The notes under the pieces were generated by a model that was given only the letters and a program-made list of their open reading frames with translations, made no database searches and had not been told where the DNA came from. From the NCBI GenBank assembly GCA_946482635.1, contig CAMLSG010000267.1, forward strand, positions 1 through 6,225: DNA of 6,225 bases, given 5' to 3'. A program made the position numbers and the translations under genes. Position 1 is the first letter of the stretch. Every line of letters begins with the position of its first letter. The stretch is from an uncultured Duganella sp. (GTDB taxonomy: Bacteria; Pseudomonadota; Gammaproteobacteria; Burkholderiales; Burkholderiaceae). Positions 5,312 to 6,225 of the stretch are shown here, in pieces.

Positions 5312-6225
5312 ATGACAGATCAATTCTCCAAGAAGGCGGAAGCCTGGTCCGCTCGCTTCTCCGAACCTGTTTCCGACCTCGTGAAACGTTACACCGCCTC
5401 GGTGTTTTTTGACAAGCGCATGGCCAAGGCCGACATCCAGGGTTCCCTGGCCCACGCCGACATGCTGGCCGCACAAGGCATCATCCCGGCGGCCGACCTG
5501 GCCGCGATCCAGAAGGGCCTGGCCCAGGTCAGCGCCGAAATCGACGGCGGCCAGTTCGAATGGCAGCTGGACCTGGAAGACGTGCACCTGAATATCGAAA
5601 AACGCCTGACCGAGCTGGTTGGCGACGCCGGCAAGCGTCTGCACACCGGCCGTTCGCGCAACGACCAGGTGGCCACCGATATCCGCCTGTACGTGCGTTC
5701 CGCCATCGACGACATCACCGGCCTGCTGCAGCAACTGCGCGGCGCCCTGGTCGACCTGGCCGAGAAGAATGCCGACGTGATCCTGCCCGGCTTTACCCAC
5801 ATGCAGGTGGCGCAGCCGATTACCTTCGGCCACCACATGCTGGCCTATGTCGAAATGTTCGGCCGCGACGTCGAGCGCATGCAGGATTGCCGCAAGCGCG
5901 TGAACCGCCTGCCGCTGGGCGCGGCCGCGCTGGCCGGCACCACCTTCCCGATCGACCGCCTGCGCGTGGCCCAGACCCTGGGCTTCGACGACGTTTGCCA
6001 CAACTCGCTGGATGCCGTGTCGGACCGCGACTTCGCCATCGAATTCACCGCTGCCGCCTCGCTGGTCATGATGCACGTGTCGCGCATGTCGGAAGAACTG
6101 ATTATCTGGATGAGCCCACGCGTCGGCTTCATCGACATCGCAGACCGCTTCTGCACCGGCTCCTCGATCATGCCGCAGAAGAAAAACCCGGACGTGCCGG
6201 AACTGGCGCGCGGCAAGACCGGCCG
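5312..6225 (+). CDS. argH: Argininosuccinate lyase (5' part, runs off the window)
   Basis: This enzyme performs the last step of arginine synthesis: reversible splitting of argininosuccinate into arginine and fumarate in the cytoplasm. The first 304 codons are present, about two thirds of the usual 460 or so residues, with no stop or frameshift. Superfamily signatures are intact: [14 protein letters not shown] (110-123), [10 protein letters not shown] (160-169) with the conserved His163, the [10 protein letters not shown] segment (232-241), and the mobile loop [11 protein letters not shown] (283-293) carrying the catalytic serine and Lys residues of the fumarase/aspartase family. The ATG at 5312 gives the standard N-terminus ([13 protein letters not shown]). 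No Shine-Dalgarno is evident in the preceding 15 bases, unlike the other genes here. It is transcribed divergently from the NTF2-like gene; there is no sign that it belongs functionally with the minus-strand genes. Confidence 0.98.
   Translation, partial: MTDQFSKKAEAWSARFSEPVSDLVKRYTASVFFDKRMAKADIQGSLAHADMLAAQGIIPAADLAAIQKGLAQVSAEIDGGQFEWQLDLEDVHLNIEKRLTELVGDAGKRLHTGRSRNDQVATDIRLYVRSAIDDITGLLQQLRGALVDLAEKNADVILPGFTHMQVAQPITFGHHMLAYVEMFGRDVERMQDCRKRVNRLPLGAAALAGTTFPIDRLRVAQTLGFDDVCHNSLDAVSDRDFAIEFTAAASLVMMHVSRMSEELIIWMSPRVGFIDIADRFCTGSSIMPQKKNPDVPELARGKTG

Noticed and set aside
5261..6076. Minus-strand open frame of 271 codons opposite argH
   Set aside because: argH is unmistakable on the plus strand; the antisense product is the Val/Gly/Gln/His-rich type produced by reversed GC-rich codons.
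4734..6225. Functional link between argH (arginine synthesis) and cyanophycinase (releases Arg-containing dipeptides)
   Set aside because: argH is on the opposite strand, separated by another gene, and is a housekeeping gene; proximity alone does not support a joint pathway.

Overview
The window looks like chromosomal DNA from a GC-rich betaproteobacterium, most likely of the order Burkholderiales and plausibly the Oxalobacteraceae (Massilia/Duganella/Janthinobacterium type). This is inferred from overall composition, the argH sequence and the style of the exported proteins. No marker gene here fixes the genus. There are no mobile elements, RNA genes or CRISPR arrays, and no gap between genes exceeds about 125 bases.

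Layout: six genes lie on the minus strand and one on the plus strand. Reading the minus strand in its own direction from the right, the order is: (1) a small secreted NTF2-like protein (4734-5249); (2) a putative lipid-anchored cyanophycinase of peptidase family S51 (3182-4609); (3) a DUF4331 protein with a signal peptide (1649-3112); (4) an 80-residue lipoprotein (1394-1636); (5) an exported TPR protein (173-1384); (6) the first 58 codons of an exported protein resembling the HupE/UreJ-type membrane family (1-176, cut by the window edge). The plus strand carries the first 304 codons of argH, argininosuccinate lyase (5312 to the window end). It is divergent from the NTF2-like gene across a 62-bp AT-rich spacer.

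Genes 3 to 6 are packed like an operon: gaps of 12 and 9 bp, then an ATGA stop/start overlap. Shine-Dalgarno sequences sit on or beside the preceding stop codons. All four products carry export signals: Sec signal peptides on three and a lipobox on the small one. They therefore look like parts of one cell-envelope system of unknown function. This is the best candidate in the window for an undescribed system. The cyanophycinase and NTF2-like genes upstream share the strand but have larger spacers (69 and 124 bp) and a possible promoter between them, so they are probably separate or only partly co-transcribed.

The cyanophycinase keeps every catalytic and substrate-binding residue known from the characterised Synechocystis enzyme, at matching spacing. 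It also has a lipobox and a Pro/Thr/Ser-rich tether, which points to digestion of external or periplasmic cyanophycin rather than turnover of an internal store. Regulatory sites reported here (promoters, palindromes) were read by eye and are tentative.
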